Part shown: positions 22,757-31,049 of the stretch, piece after piece | Layout of the letters: each line of letters opens with the position of its first letter | Numbering within the stretch: the first letter of the stretch is position 1 | DNA from: Conexibacter sp. CPCC 206217 | GTDB lineage: Bacteria > Actinomycetota > Thermoleophilia > Solirubrobacterales > Solirubrobacteraceae | DNA: 45,537 nucleotides | Assembly: GCF_030646165.1 (NCBI RefSeq) | Contig: NZ_JAUTDO010000018.1 | Location: 1-45,537, forward strand | Direction: 5' to 3' | Program-made: the position numbers and the translations under genes | The notes under the pieces: generated by a model | Database searches by the model: none | What the model was told of the DNA's origin: nothing | What the model saw: only the letters and a program-made list of their open reading frames with translations

Positions 22757-23890
22757 GTGCGACCGAGCGATGCGCCGTCACCGCGGGATGGATGGCATCC
22801 CGCACGCCTTCTCCCGACCGTTGGGATCAGAGGCCAGGAGGAGCAGGAGCGGCGGGCGACCTCCGCGCTGCTCGCCGTCATGCGGGCCGTACCGGAGTTC
22901 GGGCATGCGCTGCTGAAGGAGTTGGGCGCGCCGAAGTCGGTGGCCCAGACGTCCGCGGAGGTTCGCTTCAGAACTGCGGACGGCAAGCTCGTGATCCCGG
23001 ACGGCGCGATCGTGTGCGAGCGCGGAAAGAGATCCTGGACGTGCCTGATCGAGGTCAAGACCGGTACGGCGTCGCTGCGCGACGAGCAGGTCGCCACTTA
23101 CCTCGACGTCGCGCGTGACAATGGCTTCGACGCGGTGCTGACGATCTCCAATCAGATCACGGCAAGCTCCGCGGAGTCGCCTGTGAGCGTTGACGGTCGA
23201 AAGCTGAAGAAGGTCGCGCTGTGGCACTTCTCGTGGTGGCGGGTGATCACCGAGGCGATCGTCCAGAGCCGCTACCGCGGTGTTTCGGACCCGGACCAGG
23301 CGTGGATCCTCGACGAGTTGATCGCCTATCTGGACCACGAGGCATCCGGAGCCGGCGGCTTCACCGACATGGGCGAGCACTGGGTCTCGGTGCGCAGGGG
23401 CGCGCACGACGGCACGCTGCGCCCATCGCCCGAGGCACGCGAGGTGGCCGAGCGCTGGGAGCAGTTCACTCAATACCTGTGCATGGGGCTCTCGCAGGAC
23501 CTCGGCGAGAACGTCGCGGTCCTCCGTCCACGCAGACAGACGACCAGCATGCGACTCGACGAGGTCGTCAAGACCTTGACGGCGGACGGGCGTCTCGACG
23601 CGACGCTGCGCGTCCCGGGGGCGGTCGGCGACATCGAGATCTGCGCCGACCTGCGGACGCGGCAGACGCTGGCACGCGTCAGCTTCGCGGCGCCAGGGGA
23701 GATGCGAGCCAAGCCGCGCATCACGTGGCTGTTGCGACAGCTCAGAGAGGCTCCGGCGGATCTGCGGATCGACGTGTCTTACCCGAGCGCTCGGCAGACG
23801 ACGGCGGGATTGCTCGGCGCCGTCGCCGAAGAGCCAGAGGGTTGCTGTATGAGGCGGATCCGAAACGAGAGCCGCGCTCGTTCACGCTGA
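22757..23890 (+). CDS. PD-(D/E)XK-domain stress-type protein, truncated by a frameshift
   Basis: 377 residues from GTG 22757 as the frame stands. Residues 24-50 (GQEEQERRATSALLAVMRAV) and the nuclease-like core at about 72-105 (LVIPDGAIV ... LIEVKTG) match a widespread actinobacterial family, often called stress response protein, with a PD-(D/E)XK core. Asp in PDGAIV and Glu-x-Lys in IEVK are intact. Later blocks (YLDVARDNGFDAVLTISNQI, DPDQAWILDELIAYL, DMGEHWVSVR) also fit. In-frame similarity stops near codon 361 (base 23839). The family's C-terminal block is found immediately afterwards in the -1 frame, so this 377-residue form, with its Arg-rich tail, is probably an artefact of a one-base loss or sequencing error. 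Confidence 0.8.
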   Translation: MRPSDAPSPRDGWHPARLLPTVGIRGQEEQERRATSALLAVMRAVPEFGHALLKELGAPKSVAQTSAEVRFRTADGKLVIPDGAIVCERGKRSWTCLIEVKTGTASLRDEQVATYLDVARDNGFDAVLTISNQITASSAESPVSVDGRKLKKVALWHFSWWRVITEAIVQSRYRGVSDPDQAWILDELIAYLDHEASGAGGFTDMGEHWVSVRRGAHDGTLRPSPEAREVAERWEQFTQYLCMGLSQDLGENVAVLRPRRQTTSMRLDEVVKTLTADGRLDATLRVPGAVGDIEICADLRTRQTLARVSFAAPGEMRAKPRITWLLRQLREAPADLRIDVSYPSARQTTAGLLGAVAEEPEGCCMRRIRNESRARSR

Positions 23891-24138
23891 CGATGGCGCG
23901 CAAGATGGGGCAGAAGCGGGGCCGGGAAGAGGGTTCGTTCGTGCGCGAGACGCGCAACCACATCGTCGACTTCTATGGCGACCTGGTGCAGAACCTCAAG
24001 CCGTGGCAGGCGCGGGCGCCGCGGTTGCGCGAGGTGGAAGTCGAGGAGTCGGAGGAGGTCGCCCAACCGGACCCGCCGGCGTTCACCGCGCCGGAGTCGC
24101 GCGATCCCGGCGAGGCGGCCGAGCCTGCTGTGACCTGA
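23839..24138 (+). pseudogene. Out-of-frame C-terminal part of the PD-(D/E)XK stress-type protein
   Basis: About 99 codons in the -1 frame relative to the upstream part, to TGA 24138. It begins LLYEADPKREPRSFTLTMAR and continues KMGQKRGREEGSFVRETRNH and VDFYGDLVQNLKPWQ, the conserved closing block of the family. The upstream frame would need to slip back one base at 23839-23841 (GGG) to read a single chain of about 460 residues. No classical heptamer slip site is seen, so a broken gene or sequencing error is likelier than programmed frameshifting. Confidence 0.78.
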
Positions 24139-24269
24139 GCGCTGCGCGGTCTCTCGCGCGCGACCTACTGGTGAACGTCCTGTGTGCGAGGGATCTCACA
24201 GACCCGACCACTCGCGGGTGGGACATTGAGTGCGGTTCTGTTCGCACGAGCGTCGCTGAGAGGGTTGCC

Positions 24270-25637
24270 ATGGGTCACACGCCGAATTCGCCGTATGCCC
24301 GGCATAGAGTCGTCATCGTCGGCGGAGGCTTCGGCGGTGTCCGCGCGGCGAAGGCGCTGAAGCGGCTGCCGGTCGACGTCACGCTGATCGATCGCAACAA
24401 CCACCACCTCTTTCAGCCGCTGCTCTACCAGGTCGCCACCGGCGTGCTGTCGCCGGGGCAGGTCGCGCCGGCGCTGCGCAGCCTCTTCCGCGGCCAGGAC
24501 AACGTGCGCGTGCTGATGGGGGAGGTCCAGCGCTTCGACCTCGAGCGCAAGATCGTCCATGCGGTCGCCCAGCACGAGCTGGAGATCCCGTACGACACGT
24601 TGATCGTCGCCGCTGGCGCGACGCACTCGTACTTCGGCAACGACGCCTGGGCCGCCGACGCGCCCGGGATGAAGACGCTCGACGACGCCAACCGCGTGCG
24701 CAGCCGCATCCTGTGGGCGTTCGAGCTGGCCGAGCAGGCGCAGAGCGCCGAGGAGCGCGCCGCGCTGCTGACCTTCGTCGTCGTCGGCGCCGGTCCGACC
24801 GGGGTCGAGCTGGCCGGGCAGATCGCGATCCTCGCGCGCAGAATCCTCAAGAAGGAGCACCGCGCGATCGACCCGACCGAGGCGCGCGTGCTGCTGCTCG
24901 ACGCCGCCCCGCACGTGCTGCCGCCGTTCCCCGAGAAGCTGCGCGCGCACGCCGAGCAGGACCTGACGAAGCTCGGAGTCGAGGTCGAGCTGAACGCGAT
25001 GGCGGTCGACATCGACGACGTCGGGATCCAGGTCGCCGACACGCGCGACGCCGGCCAGCGCCGCCGGATCGCCTCGCGCACCGTGCTGTGGGCCGCTGGC
25101 GTGCAGGCCTCGCCGCTCGCCAGGCTGTTGGCGCAGGAGTCGGGCACCAGCACCGACCGCGCCGGCCGCCTGCTGGTCCGCCACGACCTGACGCTGCCGG
25201 TCCACCCTGAGGTCTTCGCGATCGGCGACATGGTCTCGCGGCCCGGCGTCCCCGGCGTCGCGCAGGGTGCGATCCAGGAGGGCCGCTACGTCGCGAAGGT
25301 GATCGCCTCGCGGATCGGCCAGCAGCCCGCGCCGCCGCCGTTCAGATACAAGGACAAGGGCACGATGGCGACGATCGGCCGCACGCACGCGGTCGCGCAG
25401 GTCGGCGGCGCCAAGCTGACCGGGCTGCTCGCCTTCTACATCTGGGCCTTCGTGCACATCGCGTACCTCGTCGGCTGGGGCAACCGCTTCGAGGCCGTCG
25501 CGCGCTGGATGTGGACGATCGTCGCGCGCAACCGCCGCGAGCGGCTGATCAGCCCCGATTCGCTCCACGTCGGGGACCACCTCCACGACGTGATCGAGGC
25601 CGAGGCCGAGCGCGAGCGGCAGCGCGTCTCGGCGTAG
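24270..25637 (+). CDS. ndh: Type II NADH dehydrogenase (NDH-2)
   Basis: 455 residues from ATG 24270, preceded by GAGAGGG. It oxidises NADH and passes electrons through FAD to membrane quinone without pumping protons. The FAD-binding start is VVIVGGGFGGVRAAKAL; the NADH motif is FVVVGAGPTGVELAGQIA; the quinone-side segment is HLFQPLLYQVATGVLSPGQV; AIGDM near residue 320 binds the FAD. C-terminal hydrophobic/amphipathic helices (LAFYIWAFVHIAYLVGW) provide membrane attachment. All expected motifs are present, so it should be active. Confidence 0.94.
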   Translation: MGHTPNSPYARHRVVIVGGGFGGVRAAKALKRLPVDVTLIDRNNHHLFQPLLYQVATGVLSPGQVAPALRSLFRGQDNVRVLMGEVQRFDLERKIVHAVAQHELEIPYDTLIVAAGATHSYFGNDAWAADAPGMKTLDDANRVRSRILWAFELAEQAQSAEERAALLTFVVVGAGPTGVELAGQIAILARRILKKEHRAIDPTEARVLLLDAAPHVLPPFPEKLRAHAEQDLTKLGVEVELNAMAVDIDDVGIQVADTRDAGQRRRIASRTVLWAAGVQASPLARLLAQESGTSTDRAGRLLVRHDLTLPVHPEVFAIGDMVSRPGVPGVAQGAIQEGRYVAKVIASRIGQQPAPPPFRYKDKGTMATIGRTHAVAQVGGAKLTGLLAFYIWAFVHIAYLVGWGNRFEAVARWMWTIVARNRRERLISPDSLHVGDHLHDVIEAEAERERQRVSA

Positions 25638-25656
25638 GCGCGCACGCCCCGAAGAG

Positions 25657-25680
25657 GTTGTTGATTGCGCACGCAACAAC
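25657..25680. promoter_or_regulatory. 24-bp near-palindrome in the LLM oxidoreductase promoter
   Basis: GTTGTTG (25657-25663) and CAACAAC (25674-25680) are perfect arms. The centre contains TGCGCA, and 20 of 24 positions are symmetric. It ends 16 bp before the ATG, overlapping the expected promoter, a repressor position. Its TTGCGCAcGCAAC core nearly equals TTGCGCAaGCAAC at 22213-22224. Confidence 0.65.
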
Positions 25681-25696
25681 TGCTAATCTTCCGACC

Positions 25697-26740
25697 ATGG
25701 AACTTGGACTCGCCACCTTCGCCGATCTCGGTGCCGGCATCAGCCCGCAGGAGCGCATGCGCAACCTGCTGGAGGAGGCGCGCCTGGCCGACCAGCTCGG
25801 CCTCGACCTCTTCGCGATCGGCGAGCACCACCGTCCCGACTACCTGATCTCCTCGCCGACCGTCGCGCTCGCCGCGGCCGCCGCGCAGACGGAGAGAATC
25901 CGCCTTTCGAGCGCCGTCACGGTGCTCAGCTCCGACGACCCCGTGCGCGTCTTCCAGCAGTTCGCCGAGATCGACCTGATCTCCGGCGGCCGCGCCGAGA
26001 TCATGGCCGGGCGCGGCTCCTTCATCGAGTCGTTCCCGCTGTTCGGCTACGACCTCGACGACTACGACGAGCTGTACGACGAGAAGCTGAGACTGCTGGT
26101 CGCGATCACGCGCGACCCGGAGCACGTCACGTGGTCCGGCAAGCACCGCGCGCCGCTCACCGACGCCGCGATCTACCCGCTGCCGGTGCAGGAGCCGATC
26201 CCCGTGCAGGTCGCCGTCGGCGGCTCGCCGGAGTCGGTCGTGCGCGCTGGGACGCTCGGGCTGCCGCTGACGATCGCGATCATCGGCGGGATGCCGGCGC
26301 GCTTCGTCCCGCTCGCCGAGCTGTACCGCGAAGCGTGGGCCGCCGCCGGGCACGAGCCGGGCACCGAGAAGCTGACGATCAACACGCACACGTTCGTCGG
26401 CGAGACGCTCGCGCAGGCCGACTCCGCGTTCGCGCACACCTACCTCGAGATGATGAACCGGATCGGGCGCGAGCGCGGCTGGCCGCCCTCGGGCCGGCGC
26501 GAGTACGAGGCGCTGCGCTCGCCGCAGGCCGCGCTCGCGGTCGGCACCCCGGAGCAGGTCGCAGAGAAGATCCTGATGGAGCATGACCTGTTCTCGATGG
26601 ACCGCTATCTCGGCCACATGAGCGTCGGCGCGGTCGCGCACAGAGACGTGCTGAAGTCGATGGAGCTGTTCGGCACCGAGGTCGCGCCGCTGGTGCGAGC
26701 CGAGCTCGAGAAGCGGACGGGGGCGGCCGCCGCCGCCTAG
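25697..26740 (+). CDS. LLM-class flavin-dependent oxidoreductase
   Basis: 347 residues from ATG 25697. The luciferase-like fold shows MELGLATFADLG at the start, LDLFAIGEHHRPDYLISSP, LSSAVTVLSSDDPVRVFQQF, DLISGGRAEIMAGRGSF and a C-terminal VGTPEQVAEKILMEHDLF. These match the FMN-dependent (or F420-dependent) LLM family with a TIM barrel. The substrate is unknown. The position of the palindrome at 25657-25680 against the start, and the short leader, suggest tight repression and induction. It may share a regulator with the MDR at 21253-22176. Confidence 0.92.
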   Translation: MELGLATFADLGAGISPQERMRNLLEEARLADQLGLDLFAIGEHHRPDYLISSPTVALAAAAAQTERIRLSSAVTVLSSDDPVRVFQQFAEIDLISGGRAEIMAGRGSFIESFPLFGYDLDDYDELYDEKLRLLVAITRDPEHVTWSGKHRAPLTDAAIYPLPVQEPIPVQVAVGGSPESVVRAGTLGLPLTIAIIGGMPARFVPLAELYREAWAAAGHEPGTEKLTINTHTFVGETLAQADSAFAHTYLEMMNRIGRERGWPPSGRREYEALRSPQAALAVGTPEQVAEKILMEHDLFSMDRYLGHMSVGAVAHRDVLKSMELFGTEVAPLVRAELEKRTGAAAAA

Positions 26741-26870
26741 CCGAGGCTCGCGCGCCCGTCGCCGCCGACCGGGATCTCTGGTCCGAGGAAGCGCGGGTCG
26801 GCGCCGGTCACGACCTGGCCGACTGCCTCGACCCGCGCCAGCACCTCCCGCACCTCCTTCGGCTCGGCGG
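26741..26870. other. Gap between LLM and MFS genes; possible gene remnant on the minus strand
   Basis: The minus strand reads an uninterrupted protein-like segment ending at 26737 (EVREVLARVEAVGQVVTGAD, then PRFLGPEIPVGGDGR and a TAG). It has no start codon within the gap and directly follows the MFS stop. It could be the tail of a lost gene or chance in GC-rich DNA. No family recognised. Confidence 0.3.
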
Positions 26871-28349
26871 CTAGGGAGCGGTTCCCGTTCGCAGCAGCGC
26901 GACCGCGGCCGCACCCGCCGCCAACACGAATCCCGCCGCGACCGCGAACGCGAGCGAGTAGCCGCCCGCCAGCGCGGTGACGAGGTTGTCGCCACCGTCG
27001 CGCAGCGTCGCGCTGCGCGCTGCGGACAGGGTCGCCAGCACCGACAGGCCGATCGCGCCGCCGACCTGCTGCGTCGTGTTCAAGAGGCCGGAGGCGAGTC
27101 CGGCATCCTGCGGCGTCGCGCGCGCCAGCGCGAGCGTCGGCAGCGCCGGCATCGCGATCCCGGCGCCGATCCCCATGATCATCATCGCTGGGAGGACGTC
27201 GAGCCAGTAGACGCCGTCGGCCGGCGCGCGCTGCATCAGCAGCAGGCCGGCCACCATCAGCAGCAGCCCGTCCAGCAGCGTCGTCTTCGCGCCCAACCGC
27301 ATGATCAGCGGCGTCGCGAAGCCGAGCGAGAGGACGCCGATCGCGAGCGGGATCGGCAGCATCCCGAAGCCGACGCCGGTCGCGTCGAAGCCGAGCACCT
27401 GCTGCAGGTAGAGCGCGAGGAAGAACTGCTGGCCGAACATGCCGGCGATCATCAGGGTCTGCACGAGGTTGGCGGCGCAGACGTTCGGGACGCGGAAGAG
27501 GCGCAGCGGTACGAGCGGATGCGCGGCGCGCTGCTCGCGCAGCGCGAACAGCGCCAGCAGCCCGGCTGCGACGGCCCCGAGCCCGAGCGTGTGCAGCGAG
27601 CCCCAGCCGCGCCCGCCGGCCTCGACGAGCGTGTAGACGGCGAGCATCAGCGCGGCGACGACGAGCAGCGCGCCGGGCACGTCGGCGCCTTGCCTCAGCC
27701 CGAGGCCTGCATCGTCGCGCAGCACGCGTGCGGCGGCGAATGCGGTCGCCGCGCCGATCGGCACGTTGACGAAGAAGATCCAGTGCCACGAGAGCGCGTC
27801 GGTCAACACACCGCCGAGCAGAACTCCGAGCGATGCTCCGGCCGAGCCCACGAACGCGTACGTCGCGATCGCGCGGGCGCGCTCGCGCGGCTGCTCGTAC
27901 ATCGCGACGATCATCCCGAGGATCACCGCGGACGTCATCGCGCCGCCGGCGCCCTGCAGGAAGCGGGCGGCGACCAGCAGCTCCCGGCTCGTCGCCAGGC
28001 CGCACAGCAGCGAGGCGAGCGTGAAGACGAGCAGCCCGGCGAGGAACATCCGCTTGCGGCCGAGCAGGTCCCCGAGCCGCCCGGCCAGCAGCAGCAGGCC
28101 GCCGAACGCGATCAGGTAGGCGTTGACGACCCACGCGAGGCCCGACTGCGAGAAGCCGAGGTCGGCCTGGATCGACGGTTGCGCGACGGACACGATCGTC
28201 GTGTCGAGGATGATCATCAGAAAGCCGGCGCACAACGTCAGGAGCGCGAGCGAGCGGTCGTCGCGGCGCGTGCGGGGCGCGCCGAGTTCCGGGGCGACGC
28301 CGCGCAGCTCGGGGCGCTGGCCGGATGGGGCGGCTGCGGTCTCGGACAT
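26871..28349 (-). CDS. MFS transporter, DHA2 (14-helix drug:H+ antiporter) type
   Basis: 492 residues with about fourteen hydrophobic helices. The helix-1 signature ILDTTIVSVAQPSIQADLG, the GRLGDLLGRKRMFLAG loop and ARFLQGAGGAMTSAVILGMI are standard for the EmrB/QacA (DHA2) branch. The second signature VLLGGVLTDALSWHWIFFVN is motif C of antiporters. It likely exports a hydrophobic drug or metabolite. Its promoter has two 13-14-bp direct repeats and a MarR gene lies just upstream on the same strand, which suggests repressor-controlled efflux. Confidence 0.93.
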   Translation of the reverse strand: MSETAAAPSGQRPELRGVAPELGAPRTRRDDRSLALLTLCAGFLMIILDTTIVSVAQPSIQADLGFSQSGLAWVVNAYLIAFGGLLLLAGRLGDLLGRKRMFLAGLLVFTLASLLCGLATSRELLVAARFLQGAGGAMTSAVILGMIVAMYEQPRERARAIATYAFVGSAGASLGVLLGGVLTDALSWHWIFFVNVPIGAATAFAAARVLRDDAGLGLRQGADVPGALLVVAALMLAVYTLVEAGGRGWGSLHTLGLGAVAAGLLALFALREQRAAHPLVPLRLFRVPNVCAANLVQTLMIAGMFGQQFFLALYLQQVLGFDATGVGFGMLPIPLAIGVLSLGFATPLIMRLGAKTTLLDGLLLMVAGLLLMQRAPADGVYWLDVLPAMMIMGIGAGIAMPALPTLALARATPQDAGLASGLLNTTQQVGGAIGLSVLATLSAARSATLRDGGDNLVTALAGGYSLAFAVAAGFVLAAGAAAVALLRTGTAP

Positions 28350-28370
28350 GGCCGGACCGTACCAGATCGT

Positions 28371-28399
28371 CTGTTACGGAACTATTCTGTTCGGAACTA
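28371..28399. promoter_or_regulatory. Two direct repeats in the MFS promoter (putative MarR sites)
   Basis: CTGTTACGGAACTA (28371-28384) and CTGTTCGGAACTA (28387-28399) differ by one base. Each contains a GTT...GGAAC inverted half-site pair. They lie 22-50 bp upstream of the MFS start, between it and the MarR gene stop, and are AT-rich against the surroundings. Confidence 0.6.
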
Positions 28400-28406
28400 C
28401 ATGTCG

Positions 28407-28886
28407 CTACGCCGACACGCGTGGCGCACGCCGCCGGACCGGCTGCTCGGTCGGGACGGCATCCGCGAGACGCGAGCCGACGAGCGTGATCAGCGACTCC
28501 ATGAAGACCGCGCGCTGCGGCTTGGGCAGCACGTCGAGCACGTCGTCGTGGATCGCGTGGATGATCCTGTCGGCCGCTCTGAGCTTTCTTCTGCCGGCTC
28601 TCGTGACGGCGATCACGCGCGCGCGGCGGTCGGTCTTCGACGGGATCCGCTCCGCCAGCCCTGCAGCCTCCAGGTCGTCGACGGTCACCACCATCGTCGT
28701 CTTGTCCATCCCGACCGCCTTCACGAGGTCGCTCTGCGTGTGCTCGCCGGTGTCGGCGGCGACGAGCACCTGATGGGTGCGAGGGGAGAGGTCGAGCTGC
28801 TGCAACTGCGCCGTCAGCTCTGTCGTGAGCGTGTACGACGCGCGGGAGAGCAGCCAGCAGAGGTTCGTGTTGAGCGGTTCGGACAT
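28407..28886 (-). CDS. MarR family transcriptional regulator
   Basis: 159 residues. The winged helix-turn-helix is clear: HTQSDLVKAVGMDKTTMVVT (recognition helix), VDDLEAAGLAERIPSKTDRR (wing) and ARVIAVTRAGRRKL. Flanking helices form the dimer. It lies directly upstream of the DHA2 MFS gene, in the same direction, with repeated sites between. By common pattern it represses the exporter and possibly itself; a ligand such as an aromatic compound would relieve repression. Confidence 0.92.
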   Translation of the reverse strand: MSEPLNTNLCWLLSRASYTLTTELTAQLQQLDLSPRTHQVLVAADTGEHTQSDLVKAVGMDKTTMVVTVDDLEAAGLAERIPSKTDRRARVIAVTRAGRRKLRAADRIIHAIHDDVLDVLPKPQRAVFMESLITLVGSRLADAVPTEQPVRRRAPRVSA

Positions 28887-28918
28887 GGATCCGATGCTAG
28901 CGAGGTCGTCCGCCGAAC

Positions 28919-28942
28919 GGATGATCTTGTATGGGATGATCT
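28919..28942. promoter_or_regulatory. Direct GGATGATCT repeats upstream of the MarR gene
   Basis: GGATGATCT occurs at 28919-28927 and 28934-28942, 15 bp apart, in an AT-rich patch 33-56 bp before the MarR start. It is probably the MarR promoter and possibly an autoregulatory site; the sequence differs from the MFS repeats. Confidence 0.45.
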
Positions 28943-28987
28943 ATCGCATGAGCCGTGATCCGGCGGGGAGCGGCCCATCTGCGCCGG

Positions 28988-30844
28988 CTACGCGCCCGCC
29001 ACTCCCGGGCGGCCGAGTTCTCGCATCAGCTGGGCGGCGACGTCGTAGGCGCTCGTGAGCATGTTGCGCAGGAGCGTCGCGTGGAGGGCGGGGTGGGTGT
29101 CGGCGAGCGTGTGGAAGTCGGCGGCGGTGAGGACGAGCAGGTCGCCGTCGGTGTCGGCGTACGTGTCGGCGGTGCGGGCGGCGTCGCTCAGGACCGCGAT
29201 CTCGCCGACGGTCCAGCCCGGCGTCAGCGTCGAGAGCCGGCGGCGGCCGCCGTCGGGCAGCGGCAACGACGTGCTCAGCTCGCCGCGCATCACGAGGAAG
29301 ACCTCCTTCGCCTCGTCGCCGAGCGCCGCGACCCGCTCACCGGCCGTGAACGCACGCGGGCGCAGCAGCGGGGCGAGCTGGGCGAGCTGCTCACCGGTGA
29401 GATCGCGCATCAGCCGGTGCTCGTCGAGCGCGCACGCTCCGCGCGCCAGATCTCCGTCGCCGTGCAGCGCCAGCAACCGCTCCTCGATCCACTCGCTCGC
29501 GGCGTCACGGTCGGGGAAGACGAGGATCGGTCTGGCGCCGTCCGCCCCGACCACCCCCAGCGAATCGCGCCCTGGCCGCTCGACGAACGCCAGCTCGCGG
29601 CCCTGTTCGCGCATCCGCTCGACGCTGGCCTGCAGCAGGCGGATCGAGGGGGTGTCGACGTATTCGGCGTCGCGCAGGTCGATCGCGGCGGCGTCGAGCG
29701 GTTCGTGGGCGACGGCGCGGATGACGCGCTCGGCACTCGCCACCAAGACGTCCCCCTGCAGCTCGAAGACGATCCCGCGGGCGCCGACGCGCTGGAGCAG
29801 CTCGCGCTCGGCGACGGGACGACGGCGGCGCGACGGCTCGGTGTCGACGGCGTGACGCGCGGCGATCGCGACGTGCGCGGGGCGCGACGCGCGCAGGAAG
29901 TGCAGGTCGAGGTCGCGCGACAGCTCCCTGCAGGCGAACACGCCGCGCACGCTGTTGCCCCACGCGTCCAGGCGCGGGGAGAAGACCGCGAGGCCGAGCT
30001 GGCCGGGCAGCAGCGCGAGGATCCCGCCCGCGACGCCGCTCTTCGCCGGCAGCCCGACGTTGACCATCCAGTTGCCGGCCGCGTCGTACATCCCGCACGT
30101 CGTCATCACGCTCAGCACCTGCTGCACGAGCCCGCGCGCGAGCGCCCGCTCGCCCGTCAGCGGGTGCACGCCGCCGTTGGCGAGCGTCGCGGCCATCAGG
30201 CTCATGTCACGGCAGTCGACCGCCACCGCGCACTGGCGGAAGTAGGTCTCCAGCGTCGTGTCGGGATCGCCGTCGAGGATCCCCCGCGAGCGCAGCATCC
30301 AGCCGATCGCGCGGTTGCGATGCCCCGTCGCCGACTCCGACGCAGCGACCGCCTCGTCGACCGCCAGCGGCCGCCCGGCGAAGCGCGACAGCCCGGCGAC
30401 GATCCGAGCGAGCCGCGCGTCGCCTCCCGCCGCGCCAGCGGCCCCGCCGCCCGTCCCCACCAACGAAGTCGCCGTGATCGCCCCCGCGTTGATCATCGGG
30501 TTCAGCGGCCTCCCGCTGACCGGATCGAGGCTGATCGAGTTGAAGGCGTCGCCGGACGGCTCGACGTCGATCTTCGCCGCGACCGCCGCCGGGCCGGCGT
30601 CCTCCAGCGCCATCGCGTAGGCGAACGGCTTCGAGGTCGACTGGATCGTGAACGGGACGCGCGTGTCGCCGACCTCGTAGACGTGGCCGTCGATCGTCGC
30701 GAGGCAGATCCCGGTCAGCTCGGGATCCGCGCGCGCCAACTCCGGAATGTAGTCGGCAACCGCGCCGCCGTCCTGCGCGCGGCAGCGGCGCAGCAGCTCG
30801 TGCAGGTAGTCGTCGATCGGGGAGGCCGCGGTCATGCCGGGCAT
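28988..30844 (-). CDS. glsA: Glutaminase A fused to STAS and cyclic-nucleotide-binding domains
   Basis: About 618 residues from ATG 30844 (ATG 30835 is possible). Residues 1-310 are a serine-dependent glutaminase, converting glutamine to glutamate and ammonia: S69-T-S-K72 is the SxxK nucleophile and base, with NPMINAGAI, GNWMVNVGLPAKSGVAGG and the KSG block. Residues about 335-430 are a STAS domain (VFELQGDVLVASAERV, AIDLRDAEYVDT). Residues about 460-590 are a cNMP-binding barrel (FTAGERVAALGDEAKEVFLV, VGEIAVLSD, but RTADTYADTD where the phosphate-binding Arg-Ala-Ala would lie). So glutamine breakdown is probably controlled by a nucleotide or protein partner. The standard bacterial enzyme is only about 310 residues. 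Confidence 0.93.
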   Translation of the reverse strand: MPGMTAASPIDDYLHELLRRCRAQDGGAVADYIPELARADPELTGICLATIDGHVYEVGDTRVPFTIQSTSKPFAYAMALEDAGPAAVAAKIDVEPSGDAFNSISLDPVSGRPLNPMINAGAITATSLVGTGGGAAGAAGGDARLARIVAGLSRFAGRPLAVDEAVAASESATGHRNRAIGWMLRSRGILDGDPDTTLETYFRQCAVAVDCRDMSLMAATLANGGVHPLTGERALARGLVQQVLSVMTTCGMYDAAGNWMVNVGLPAKSGVAGGILALLPGQLGLAVFSPRLDAWGNSVRGVFACRELSRDLDLHFLRASRPAHVAIAARHAVDTEPSRRRRPVAERELLQRVGARGIVFELQGDVLVASAERVIRAVAHEPLDAAAIDLRDAEYVDTPSIRLLQASVERMREQGRELAFVERPGRDSLGVVGADGARPILVFPDRDAASEWIEERLLALHGDGDLARGACALDEHRLMRDLTGEQLAQLAPLLRPRAFTAGERVAALGDEAKEVFLVMRGELSTSLPLPDGGRRRLSTLTPGWTVGEIAVLSDAARTADTYADTDGDLLVLTAADFHTLADTHPALHATLLRNMLTSAYDVAAQLMRELGRPGVAGA

Positions 30845-30935
30845 CGTCGCAAAGTCAGGCGGCGTCCGTGCGCGCGCAAACGTGTGGACTTCTGTGCGCT
30901 CCGGCCGATGAACCCGTGCAGTGGCGATCGGTTCA

Positions 30936-30990
30936 CCGTGCGATAGCACGGCGGCCGCTTCGCGGCGTAGGGTGGGGGTAGCAGTCCCCC
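30936..30990. other. Two small hairpins in the glsA/gnd divergent region
   Basis: CCGTGC-GATA-GCACGG (30936-30951) is a perfect 6-bp stem. GGGGG (30974-30978), seven bases, then CCCCC (30986-30990) is a second. Both lie upstream of the gnd ribosome binding site, in its likely leader. They may be RNA structures in the leader or operator elements; neither has a U-tract. Confidence 0.4.
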
Positions 30991-31049
30991 CGTCTCATTG
31001 CGGTACGTACATGCGCCGGCGCGGACCGGCAGGAAAGGAGCGCGAGCGA

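Noticed and set aside
23836..23845. Programmed -1 frameshift in the PD-(D/E)XK stress-type gene
   Set aside because: No X XXY YYZ slippery heptamer is present, and a downstream pseudoknot is not obvious; mutation or sequencing error is the simpler reading.
24139..24269. Possible tRNA or small RNA in the gap before ndh
   Set aside because: Short inverted segments exist but no cloverleaf, anticodon arm or conserved tRNA boxes could be drawn.
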